Source: a bacterium (GTDB lineage Bacteria > Oederibacteriota > Muellerivitia > Muellerivitales > Muellerivitaceae). From it: 7,041 bases of DNA. The stretch covers positions 1 through 7,041 of the forward strand of contig JAICXI010000095.1 of NCBI GenBank assembly GCA_025980505.1, in the 5' to 3' direction. The position numbers and the translations under genes are program-made. The notes under the pieces are model-generated. The model made no database searches and had not been told where the DNA came from. It saw only the letters and a list, made by a program, of their open reading frames with translations. Shown here one piece after another: positions 1-6,382 of the stretch; position 1 is the stretch's first letter; each line of letters begins with the position of its first letter.

Positions 1-1452
1 CCGGTGGAAGGCAGCTTCGCCTTCCGTTGGAACGACTACACCCCGTCGCTTCAACGGGAACTCACCTTGAAGATCCCGGGCAACCTGGAACTGTATGGGG
101 CCCGCCTGCGCCTGCCCAAGGACCTGGCCGTCACGCAAGTCAAGGAAGGCGGGAAGGAAAAAACCCTGCATTTCGCCATGGGCCCCGAGGAGCCCGTTCC
201 CTCGGAAAATTTCCAACCCGCCCTGCAGGACCTGGCCCCCCTCACGGCCTTCACCCTTTCCAAGACCTGGGAGAACGCGGTCATGGCCTACCGCAAAAGG
301 GTCAAGGCCCTCATTGAAAGCGACTTGAAACCCGTGGACGACTTGATCGCGGACGCCGAAGGCAACACCACCCTGCCCCTGGCCGAGCGCCTGGCCGCCG
401 TGAAGGCCGCCCTCCACCAGAAAGTGGACTGGGTCGACACGGGCCTGCCGGTTTACCTGAACCCCGACCGTCCCCTGGCCGAAATCATCGAGAGCGGCAA
501 GGGGACCTCCCACGACATGGCCGTTCTGCTGGCGGCCGCGCTGCGGGACATGAAATTGAACCCCCAAATCTACCTTTACCGCAGGGCCGATAGCGGCGAT
601 CTTTTACCCGACCTCCCGGCCCTTTCGCAGTTCGACGGCGTGCTGGTGGGCGTGGCCGCCGGGAAAGACTTCCTCTGGATGGACCCCACCGAGCCCCTGG
701 CCCCCCCGGGTTCGCTTCCGCTGCAGGCCTTGGACCGCCAGGCCATGGGGGTTTTGGCGCCGCTTCAATGGAAAACCACCCCTCCCTTCGGCGCCAAGGA
801 CCACCGGAAGGAACGGGACGTGACCATGGAGTTCTCGGCCGACGGGGACCTGGAATGCAGCGTGGACCTGCTGGCCTTCGGCTCGGCCGAACTGGCCCTG
901 CGGCAGTTCTTCCGCGCCACCGACGACCAGAAAAGGAGGGACCTGGTGTTGCGCGGGCTTTCCCTGCGCTTCCCCGGCGTCTCGCTCACCGAATACCGTT
1001 TCGGCGATTACCGGGACCTTTCCAAGCCCCTGGACGTGCATTACACCTTTCGGATCCCCCACTACGCCCGGTTCGGGAAGGACGGCGGCTTCACCTTTTA
1101 CCCCCTGGTCTTTGAGGACCTGGAGGACTTCTTCGCCGCCCTCCACGATTCCCGGCGCACCGGCGTGGTGGTGCCCCAGAACTTCAATTCGGTCACCCGC
1201 GTGGTGGTCAAACTGCCGGACGGCTACCAGCCGGGCGGCCTTCCCAAGGACACCTCCCTTTCCAACGGCGTGGCCGAGTTCCTGGCCACCTCCAAGCTTT
1301 CCTTCGGGACCTTGAGTTACGAGCGCTACACCGGCCTCAAACAACGCAACATCGCCTTGGGCCCCGAATACCAGGATTTGCTGGCCTTCTACCAGGCCGT
1401 GTTGACCCAGGACCGCCTGCCCTTCAGCGCCGTCCCGGCGAAGAAACCTTAA
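1..1452 (+). CDS. DUF3857/transglutaminase-like domain protein, C-terminal part
   Basis: The reading frame is open from base 1, so the true start lies upstream; the GTG at 4-6 is not a convincing start because conserved-looking sequence runs through it. Numbering residues from that codon, about 1-100 look like the second half of a DUF3857 beta domain, ending in the usual SKTWENAVMAYRKR-type stretch. Residues about 125-230 match a transglutaminase core fold (helix GTSHDMAVLLAAALR, then FDGVLVG and LWMDPT). The rest, about 270-460, is a beta-rich tail of the DUF3858 kind. In this family the core helix usually starts G-x-C-x-D and the next strand carries a His. Here those positions read Ser169 and Gly212, while the Asp of the DPT motif (Asp227) is kept. 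I infer a catalytically dead fold, perhaps a binding or scaffold module, probably exported, although the signal region is outside the window. The family is clear; the biological role is not known. Confidence 0.82.
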   Translation, partial: PVEGSFAFRWNDYTPSLQRELTLKIPGNLELYGARLRLPKDLAVTQVKEGGKEKTLHFAMGPEEPVPSENFQPALQDLAPLTAFTLSKTWENAVMAYRKRVKALIESDLKPVDDLIADAEGNTTLPLAERLAAVKAALHQKVDWVDTGLPVYLNPDRPLAEIIESGKGTSHDMAVLLAAALRDMKLNPQIYLYRRADSGDLLPDLPALSQFDGVLVGVAAGKDFLWMDPTEPLAPPGSLPLQALDRQAMGVLAPLQWKTTPPFGAKDHRKERDVTMEFSADGDLECSVDLLAFGSAELALRQFFRATDDQKRRDLVLRGLSLRFPGVSLTEYRFGDYRDLSKPLDVHYTFRIPHYARFGKDGGFTFYPLVFEDLEDFFAALHDSRRTGVVVPQNFNSVTRVVVKLPDGYQPGGLPKDTSLSNGVAEFLATSKLSFGTLSYERYTGLKQRNIALGPEYQDLLAFYQAVLTQDRLPFSAVPAKKP

Positions 1453-1714
1453 CCGGGCGCTGAAAAACCATTGGGAACGATGCACTTGGCGCCAGTTTCC
1501 AACAACCCCCGCCCCTTGGCCTTGGTTTGGAGGGACCACAGGGGGATCTCCCTGTGAAGGCCTTTCGGGAGATGGGGTAGGGTGAGGGGTGTTGTGAAAC
1601 CCTTGAAATCACCCCACCCCGGCCCTCTCCCCTCGAGGGAGAGGGGGATCGGCGTCAAATCAACTGCGAACCGGCGCCAAGTGCATCGTTCCAAAATTAT
1701 TTTCCGGCACCCTG
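1453..1714. repeat. MITE/REP-like element with inverted terminal arms
   Basis: Two perfect 20-base inverted arms at 1474-1493 and 1673-1692 enclose 179 bases. Similarity continues imperfectly outward, so the arms can be aligned from 1453 on the left to 1714 on the right (about 13 of 22 outer columns match). The left edge begins right after the TAA stop of the upstream gene. The interior holds two further palindromes: GGTGAGGGGT at 1581-1590 against ACCCCACCCC at 1611-1620, and a long hairpin at 1623-1645 around a CTCGAG centre. The interior resembles the CCCTCACCC/CCCTCTCCC repeats scattered through many bacterial genomes. There is no transposase frame and I see no clear target duplication. 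It could be a non-autonomous mobile element, a large transcript-end hairpin, or both. Confidence 0.6.
1623..1645. repeat. Strong GC-rich palindrome inside the repeat element
   Basis: The arms CCCTCT and AGAGGG flank a perfect 10-base palindrome (CCCTCGAGGG, 1630-1639), with one bulged C at 1629. The symmetry works on both strands, so a transcript from either side would fold here. It has no T-run directly after it, so it is not a standard intrinsic terminator. Confidence 0.6.
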
Positions 1715-1719
1715 TCGAC

Positions 1720-1758
1720 CGCCCTGGGATAGGGCGAACCATCCGGTGATGTTTTTTT
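1720..1758 (+). terminator. Hairpin followed by a T7 tract, weak terminator or attenuator
   Basis: CGCCCT (1720-1725) pairs perfectly with AGGGCG (1731-1736) around a five-base loop. CACC at 1708-1711 can pair with GGTG at 1745-1748 as an outer stem. Seven T residues follow at 1752-1758. The inner stem is about 15 bases from the T-run, too far for a classical intrinsic terminator; the outer stem brings it within about 3 bases. It ends only 12 bases before the Shine-Dalgarno site of the next gene, so it could limit read-through from the upstream gene. Confidence 0.35.
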
Positions 1759-1784
1759 AATCCGTCTTTGAGGAGGGGTAAATC

Positions 1785-2351
1785 ATGGGGGAAGATATAT
1801 TGAAAAACCTGGGGCCTTTAAAGGATCTGGTGGGGACTTTCGAGGGGGGAACCGGGGATGACGTGGCTCCTTCGGACGACCGGGGCACCGAGAACAACAA
1901 GTACCACGAGATCATCGTCTTCACCCCCATCCTTCCCGCCGTGAACCACGAGCAGACGCTTTACGGCCTCCGGTACCACCAGCAGGTCTTCCGGCACGGG
2001 GAAGACTTCCCTTTCCACGACCAGGTGGGTTACTGGCATTGGGACCCTAAGGCCGGGCAAGTGATGCAATCCCTCACCATCCCCCGGGGCATGGCGGTTT
2101 TGGCGGGGGGCCTGGCCGGGGAGGATTCCAAGTCTTTCAAGTTGAAAGCCCAACTGGGCTCCAAGACCTTCGGGATCTGTTCCAACCCCTTCCTGGACAA
2201 GGAATTCCAGACGGTGGAATATGAGATCCGGGTGGATTTCCCGGACGCGGAGACCTTCGCCTACGACCAGGTGACGCGGATCCAGATCAAGGGCCAAAAG
2301 GGGATTTTCGAGCACCGCGACAAGAACACCTTGAAGCGGGTCAAATCCTGA
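1785..2351 (+). CDS. Heme-binding beta-barrel (nitrobindin/FABP-like, DUF1794) protein
   Basis: This is a complete 188-residue protein with no signal peptide, so it is probably cytoplasmic. The start is firm: AGGAGGGG at 1771-1778 sits six bases before the ATG. Near the N-terminus, LVGTFEGGTGDD (15-26) matches the GxWxGxG entry motif of nitrobindin-like barrels, with Phe19 in place of the usual Trp. The middle holds barrel-type strands, including HEQTLYGLRYH, VGYWHWDP and the IPRG turn. The C-terminal strand GIFEHRDKNTLKR carries His177, which I infer to be the candidate axial heme ligand by analogy with the C-terminal proximal His of nitrobindins. Characterised members bind ferric heme and react with nitric oxide or peroxynitrite; the partner of this longer subfamily is not established. 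The gene stands alone, between a repeat element and a convergent helicase gene, so context adds little. Confidence 0.82.
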   Translation: MGEDILKNLGPLKDLVGTFEGGTGDDVAPSDDRGTENNKYHEIIVFTPILPAVNHEQTLYGLRYHQQVFRHGEDFPFHDQVGYWHWDPKAGQVMQSLTIPRGMAVLAGGLAGEDSKSFKLKAQLGSKTFGICSNPFLDKEFQTVEYEIRVDFPDAETFAYDQVTRIQIKGQKGIFEHRDKNTLKRVKS

Positions 2352-2596
2352 CGGAGGGGAACTTCACGACCGGCCGGTAATGACCCAGTTTGAAAGCAAC
2401 GCTCATCAGGTCGTCATTGCCAGCCTCGAATTTTGGGTCGAAGGGTTCCTAACCCGCTTTACCTGCGACATGCTTCACAGATCAAAGCCCGCAAGGGCGG
2501 CCAACTGCGCCACCACCGGCCCTCCGGCTTGGCGGGAGCCCCACCCTTCCGGGCGAGGCTCTGCGTCCTGTCGGCGGCTTTTTTCTTAAACGCCCC
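2352..2596. other. Convergent intergenic region with several hairpins, possible dispersed repeat
   Basis: This gap separates two convergent genes, so it must hold transcript ends for both, yet I find no classical terminator. It contains a nine-base inverted pair with one G-U (2376-2384 with 2413-2421), GGGTT/AACCC at 2443-2455 followed by GCTTT, GCCC-GCAA-GGGC at 2487-2498 (on the minus strand the stem is followed by TTT), and an imperfect ten-pair hairpin at 2537-2560. The CGTCATTGCC-type stretch recalls dispersed intergenic repeats of other bacteria. On the minus strand, 2459-2596 is open in the frame of the helicase. No gene is called here. Confidence 0.4.
2443..2460 (+). terminator. Short hairpin, weak candidate terminator of the beta-barrel gene
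   Basis: A five-pair stem GGGTT/AACCC with a three-base loop is followed by GCTTT. It lies about 90 bases after the stop of the heme-binding protein gene. The stem is short and the T-run has only three bases, so termination here is uncertain. Confidence 0.22.
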
Positions 2597-4594
2597 TCAA
2601 TGCGGCCCGGACTGTCCCGGGTGCCCTGAAGAAGGAGGCTGGTGGGGCTTGAAAGGACCCTTGGGCCGGAAATTCTTACCAGGCCGGTTGGAAGGGTGGC
2701 CCCCGCCGTTGCCCGACGGCCGGTCGCGGTGCTGCCCGGGACGCGGGTGTTGTCCCCCCGCGCGATGGCCTCCCTGCCCGGGACCCCCTTGTCCAGGACC
2801 GGCCTGGCCGGCTCCGCCCCAAGAGCGTTCCCCGCCGGGACGGCGGCCCGAAGAATGCCGCTGGTCGTTTGAGAAAGGCCGTTGGCTTCCCTGGCGGTTG
2901 TCAAAACGGCCGTTCCTGTTTTCCCCGGACCGGTTGTCCCGGCGGAAATCCGGCCTATCCCGGAACGAATTCCGGCCGCCGCCTCGGTGCGGGCCGCCGC
3001 CCATGATCTTTTTTCCCAGGCGCTGGAAGAAATTCGGTTTTTCAGGCTTCCACTCGGCTTTGTCGTGCTGGCCCGGTTGCCGGTCGTCCGGCCCGTGATA
3101 GATGAAATTTTGCCGTCCCGAATGCCCGCCCTGGCCTTCTTTTTGGAAATGCCCTCCCGGCCTCTGGGGACGCCGCCCTTCCGAAAACCTGCCTTGTTCC
3201 GCACGGAAAGGACGGTTCGGTTGTTGGGAACGGTCCCCTTCCCGGCCCTTGCCGTGCCCTTGTTGGAAATTCCGGTTTTCCCGGCGGGGGTGCTGGGACG
3301 GATGGCCTGCCGCGCCCTGGGGGCGGTGCTGGGGAGCCTGGGAAGGACCCGACGGGGGGGCCCCTTGCCGGTGAGCTTCCGTCTTATGTTGTCCCGAAGC
3401 TTCACGGGGCGCCTTGGCGCCTTCGGAGGGGTGGGGGGCCTTTCCCGCAACCGCCTCCAGCCGGGGGCCCGTAAACCCGAAACGGGAGGTCTTGACCGGG
3501 ATGGACTGTGCGTTGGCACCGATCAGCTTCAAAATCCGCCTCCAAAGGTCCGCGTCCTCCGGCGTCAGTAAGCAAAGGGACTCGCCTTCCGCGCCGGCCC
3601 GGGCTGTGCGGCCCACGCGGTGGATGTAATCCTCCGGGTTCCTGGGCAAATCATAATTAATGACATGGGCGATATGGTGGATGTCCAGGCCCCGGGCCGC
3701 GATGTCCGTGGCCACCAGCACCTGGAATTTCCCCTCCCGGAACTGGTCGATGGCTTGCCGCCTTTGGGACTGGCTGCGGCCGCCGTGGATGCGGGTGGCC
3801 TTCAGGCTCTTTTCCTTGAGGCGTTGGGCGATGCGGTCCACCCGGTGTTGGGTGCGGGCGAAAACCAGGATCGTGCCCTGCCTTTCCTGGAGTTCCTCCA
3901 GGAGTTCCTCGGGTTTTTTGGCCTCGGTGGTGTAAAGGACCTTTTGCGCGATCTTGGGGATCGGCTGGTCGACGGCCCCCACCGTGATGCGGACCGGGTC
4001 CTTCAGGTACTTGGAACCCATGGCCTGGATGTCCGGCGGGAAGGTGGCGGAAAAAAGCAGGGTCTGCCGGACGGCCGGCAGGCGTTTGCGGATGGCCTCC
4101 AACTGGGGCGCGAAGCCCATGTCCAACATGCGGTCGGCCTCGTCCAAGACCAGGAAGCCGGCCTGGTCGAGGACAAGCGACCCCCGGTTCAAGTGGTCGA
4201 TCACCCGGCCCGGCGTGCCGATGATGAGCCGGGGCTTACGGATCAAGGCCGAAAGCTGGGGGCCCATGGGGGCGCCGCCGATGAGCAAAACCGACCCCCC
4301 CAGGTTATTCGTCCCCGATAAATGGCGCAAAACGTCCAGCACCTGGACGGCCAGTTCACGCGTGGGCGTCAACACCAGGACGTTTTTATCCCGGTGCTTG
4401 TCCAGGTAGGTTAAAAGGGGGATGCCGAAGGCCGCCGTCTTTCCCGTGCCGGTCTGGGCCGAGGCGATGACGTCCTTTCCTTCGAGTGCCGGCGGGATGG
4501 CCTGGGCCTGCACCGGCGTGGGCTTCACAAAATTCATCTGCCGAAGGGTCTGCCCTAAAAACTCGGGCAGGCCTAATTCTTGAAAACTTTCCAT
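2597..4594 (-). CDS. DEAD-box ATP-dependent RNA helicase, RhlE-type, with long disordered tail
   Basis: This is a complete 665-residue protein that unwinds or remodels RNA using ATP in the cytoplasm. The ATG at 4594-4592 is preceded by AAAGAGG with six bases of spacing. All helicase motifs are present in order: the Q motif around 22-33, AQTGTGKT (46-53), PTRELA (77-82), TPGR (127-130), DEAD (151-154), SAT (182-184), VFARTQ (244-249), ATDIAARGLD (295-304) and HRVGRTARAG (325-334). The core ends near 365. The remaining 300 residues or so are rich in Gly, Arg, Gln, Pro, His and Asn, with GPGQGG-type repeats near 598-612; such tails in this family bind RNA and can drive condensates or ribosome contacts. 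A short island at about 515-533 (W515, then NFFQRLGKKIMGG) is less disordered. RhlE/DeaD-type helicases often serve in cold growth, ribosome assembly or mRNA decay; which applies here is not visible. It lies on the same strand as the ClsB-like gene but 420 bases away, so it probably has its own promoter. Confidence 0.95.
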   Translation of the reverse strand: MESFQELGLPEFLGQTLRQMNFVKPTPVQAQAIPPALEGKDVIASAQTGTGKTAAFGIPLLTYLDKHRDKNVLVLTPTRELAVQVLDVLRHLSGTNNLGGSVLLIGGAPMGPQLSALIRKPRLIIGTPGRVIDHLNRGSLVLDQAGFLVLDEADRMLDMGFAPQLEAIRKRLPAVRQTLLFSATFPPDIQAMGSKYLKDPVRITVGAVDQPIPKIAQKVLYTTEAKKPEELLEELQERQGTILVFARTQHRVDRIAQRLKEKSLKATRIHGGRSQSQRRQAIDQFREGKFQVLVATDIAARGLDIHHIAHVINYDLPRNPEDYIHRVGRTARAGAEGESLCLLTPEDADLWRRILKLIGANAQSIPVKTSRFGFTGPRLEAVAGKAPHPSEGAKAPREASGQHKTEAHRQGAPPSGPSQAPQHRPQGAAGHPSQHPRRENRNFQQGHGKGREGDRSQQPNRPFRAEQGRFSEGRRPQRPGGHFQKEGQGGHSGRQNFIYHGPDDRQPGQHDKAEWKPEKPNFFQRLGKKIMGGGPHRGGGRNSFRDRPDFRRDNRSGENRNGRFDNRQGSQRPFSNDQRHSSGRRPGGERSWGGAGQAGPGQGGPGQGGHRAGGQHPRPGQHRDRPSGNGGGHPSNRPGKNFRPKGPFKPHQPPSSGHPGQSGPH

Positions 4595-5014
4595 GGGATT
4601 CCTCTTTAAAGTTGAAATGCCTTAGGTACGGAGACGCGAAGGCCGCGAAGTGAAACCAATTCTTTGGACGCATTCCTGCCGTCGACATGGAATTGCATAT
4701 CAGGGGCGTGTTTCTTTTGCCGTTTTCGCGAATTTCGCGTCTTCGCGGTGATAATGGTTTTTCGGTTTTGATCTTGGGAAATATGGGACTGAAGCGCCGT
4801 CACGCTATTTCTTCGGGGCCTTGCCGGCTCCCGCCACCCCGTGACGTCAAGAAGGGTTGCCAAATGTCATCCGTCAAAAACGGCCCTACCATAACCGAAA
4901 ACCCACGATTTAGAAACCCTTTTCCGCCCAAACCTGGAAATAATCCCGGACCGGCAAGGCGCCGGGCGCCGGTGAATTCCGGCCCGAATGTCCCTTTTCC
5001 CGGGCGAAGAGGCC
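4595..5014. other. Gene-free gap upstream of the helicase gene
   Basis: The 420 bases between two minus-strand genes hold the palindromic repeat described separately, plus an inverted pair CGTCACG (4798-4804) with CGTGACG (4840-4846) and a GGCGCC doublet at 4959-4971 flanked by CCGG on both sides. The last could form a hairpin just beyond the stop of the phospholipase D gene, but there is no T-run. The helicase promoter must lie here or in the repeat; I could not pick a convincing -35/-10 pair. Open frames in this stretch on both strands look spurious. Confidence 0.5.
4628..4750. repeat. Dispersed-type imperfect palindromic repeat (GAGACGCGAAG class)
   Basis: The left arm at 4628-4650 (ACGGAGACGCGAAGG... 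then CGCGAAG) is matched in inverted orientation by 4726-4750, where the reverse complement reads CACCGCGAAGACGCGAAA, then TTCGCGAAA. The pair shares AGACGCGAA and CGCGAA blocks at the same spacing, with about 75 bases between the arms. Intergenic elements of the form CGCAGAGACGCAGAG ... CTCTGCGTCTCTGCG are known from many unrelated bacterial genomes, and this looks like a member. It sits just upstream of the helicase start, so it probably lies in the 5' leader or promoter region. Confidence 0.58.
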
Positions 5015-6238
5015 CTAAAACCAATACCGGAACTGGAAAAAGACCGCCGAAAGGATACGGCCCCCGAGGGTGCGGCGGTTGAGCTCGGCTTGCCTCACCT
5101 CACGGCAGCACCGGAGGTCCGCTTCGAACCGGCGTTCCAGGGCCTTGCGGGAGGCCCGGGTCCGCGGCAGGACGATGACCTCCAGGTCGTGCAGCAGGCT
5201 GCGGTGGTTCAAGTTGCTGGAGCCCACGTAAGCCCTGTCGTCGACCAGGAGGGTCTTGGCGTGGAGGATCCGGGTTTGGTACTCGAAGATGCGGCACCCG
5301 GCCCGCAACAGGCGCGGGTAAAAGGCCATGGAGGCCCACTTCACCATGGGCACGTCCGACGGCCCCGGCAGGACCAGCCGAACGTCGCAACCCTTTCGGG
5401 CGGCCTTGAGCAGCGCCCGGAACAAGCTGCGCGTCGGGATGAAATAAGGCGTGGTGATCCAGACCCTCCGGCGGGCGTTCCTCAACCGGAGGGAGAGCCT
5501 CCGGTTGAACAACCGCCGGAGGCGGCGGGTGGCGTTCAAACGCACCGGGCTTTCCAGCACGTCATGGGCGAGCCAGCGGCCGAGCATTTTTTTGTAGGCG
5601 GACCTCCGGCTCGAAAACACCTGTTCCTCCCAGGCCAGTTGGAATGCCAGTTGGAAAACGAGGCTTTGGACCCCGGTCAGGACGATGCCCGTATCCCTCC
5701 AGGCCATCCCGCTATGGAGCCCTTCCAGGTGCCGGTCCGAAACGTTGAAGCTTCCCACCCAGGCCTCGGTCCCGTCCACAATACAGAGTTTGCGGTGGTC
5801 CCGGCGCGTGCCCCAACTCCAAAGGCGCCGCAAGTGCCTGAAAAAATCCCGGAGGCCGCGGAACCACAGGGCCCTCGATGCGGAATCAAGGAAGACGGGC
5901 CAGGAACGGTAAACCCGGTATTCGATCCCGCCTTGTTCTAAAAGGCGCCCATAATGCAGCGGGAATTCGGGCGAGCCGGCCCCGTCCACCAAAAGCCGCA
6001 CCTTCACGCCCCGGGCCGCGGCCTTGGCGAGGGCGGAAAGGATCAGGTCACCCAAACGGCCCTTTTCAAAGATATAGGTCTCAAAGTCCAGGGTCCGGCG
6101 GGAGCGGCGAATGGATTTCAGCAGGTCCCGGAAATAGTCGTCGCCTTGGAAATAAAGCCTTTCACCCGACCAAAGTTTGGCCGGTTCCCGGTGATGATGC
6201 GCTTCCAAGAGGAGGCCGGATGGTTTCATTTCGGTCAC
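5015..6238 (-). CDS. Phospholipase D family protein, cardiolipin synthase B-like
   Basis: The protein has two HKD motifs, the mark of the phospholipase D superfamily, and at about 407 residues is close to E. coli ClsB (413). Counting from the chosen start, motif 1 is H148-K150-D155, followed by GSFN; motif 2 is H326-K328-D333, followed by GSSN. ClsB-type enzymes transfer phosphatidyl groups at the inner membrane to make cardiolipin from phosphatidylglycerol and a second lipid. There is no N-terminal transmembrane pair as in ClsA, which favours the B or C type. Before motif 1 (about 121-145) lies a strongly basic, aromatic stretch (FRGLRDFFRHLRRLW) that could be a membrane-binding amphipathic helix; another Arg-rich stretch lies at about 237-258. 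Start choice: GTG at 6238-6236 has GGAG six bases upstream. An in-frame ATG at 6229 and GTG at 6280 are alternatives. The gene is divergent from the Cys-rich secreted protein gene. Confidence 0.85.
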   Translation of the reverse strand: MTEMKPSGLLLEAHHHREPAKLWSGERLYFQGDDYFRDLLKSIRRSRRTLDFETYIFEKGRLGDLILSALAKAAARGVKVRLLVDGAGSPEFPLHYGRLLEQGGIEYRVYRSWPVFLDSASRALWFRGLRDFFRHLRRLWSWGTRRDHRKLCIVDGTEAWVGSFNVSDRHLEGLHSGMAWRDTGIVLTGVQSLVFQLAFQLAWEEQVFSSRRSAYKKMLGRWLAHDVLESPVRLNATRRLRRLFNRRLSLRLRNARRRVWITTPYFIPTRSLFRALLKAARKGCDVRLVLPGPSDVPMVKWASMAFYPRLLRAGCRIFEYQTRILHAKTLLVDDRAYVGSSNLNHRSLLHDLEVIVLPRTRASRKALERRFEADLRCCREVRQAELNRRTLGGRILSAVFFQFRYWF

Positions 6239-6280
6239 GCCTTTCTCCAAAACGGCGGCAGCGGGGGAAAGGGCCCGCAC

Positions 6281-6382
6281 CCATTGGAGTCCTTACTTTT
6301 CATCGTAACCCACGACTTTTATCTTTGGTATTAAGAAGGAAGCGCTGTTGAAACAGGAAAGGGATCCGGCTACTTTAACGAT
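6281..6382. promoter_or_regulatory. Divergent promoter region
   Basis: This is the only non-coding space between the leftward phospholipase D gene and the rightward Cys-rich protein gene, so both promoters, or parts of them, should lie here. It is visibly more AT-rich at 6295-6335 than the flanking genes. A candidate rightward promoter is listed separately; for the leftward gene I see AT-rich blocks but no clear pair of boxes. Confidence 0.45.
6348..6376 (+). promoter_or_regulatory. Candidate sigma70-type promoter for the Cys-rich protein gene
   Basis: TTGAAA at 6348-6353 (five of six bases match the -35 consensus) is followed after exactly 17 bases by TACTTT at 6371-6376 (three of six match the -10). 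Transcription would begin near 6383, which is the A of the ATG. This fits the absence of a Shine-Dalgarno site close to that ATG. The -10 is weak, so this is only a candidate. Confidence 0.3.

Noticed and set aside
604..1539. 311-codon minus-strand open frame
   Set aside because: It lies antisense to the transglutaminase-like gene, has Gly/Val/His-rich composition typical of a GC-driven shadow, and shows no domain.
1474..1692. CRISPR array or phage attachment site
   Set aside because: The repeats are inverted and occur once each, not as regularly spaced direct copies, and there are no integrase or cas genes.
2455..2520. tRNA-like stretch on the minus strand (GGCGCAGTTGG, then a 17-base stem-loop with TCT in the anticodon position)
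   Set aside because: The position before the anticodon is A instead of the invariant U, the D stem does not close, and there is no GGTTCRA T-loop or acceptor pairing.
2380..2589. 69-codon plus-strand frame after the beta-barrel gene
   Set aside because: There is no ribosome binding site, the composition is mixed, and it runs through the hairpin region; it is more likely a repeat than a gene.
2482..3519. 345-codon minus-strand open frame with Arg/Pro/Gly-rich product
   Set aside because: It overlaps the helicase tail in another frame; the low-complexity GC-rich tail keeps alternative frames open. No start signal or motif supports it.
3620..4321. 233-codon plus-strand open frame
   Set aside because: It is antisense to the helicase core, whose motifs are all present in order.
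4606..4863. 85-codon minus-strand frame just upstream of the helicase
   Set aside because: About half of it is translation of the palindromic repeat (ITAKTRNSRKRQKK ... VSLRGLRVSV), a pattern usual for spurious frames over such repeats.
4687..5082. 131-codon plus-strand frame in the gap and over the phospholipase D end
   Set aside because: It begins inside the repeat, has no Shine-Dalgarno site, is Pro/Gly/Arg-rich without a domain, and overlaps the real gene end.
4988..5941. 317-codon plus-strand open frame
   Set aside because: It is antisense to the phospholipase D gene, whose two HKD motifs are unambiguous.
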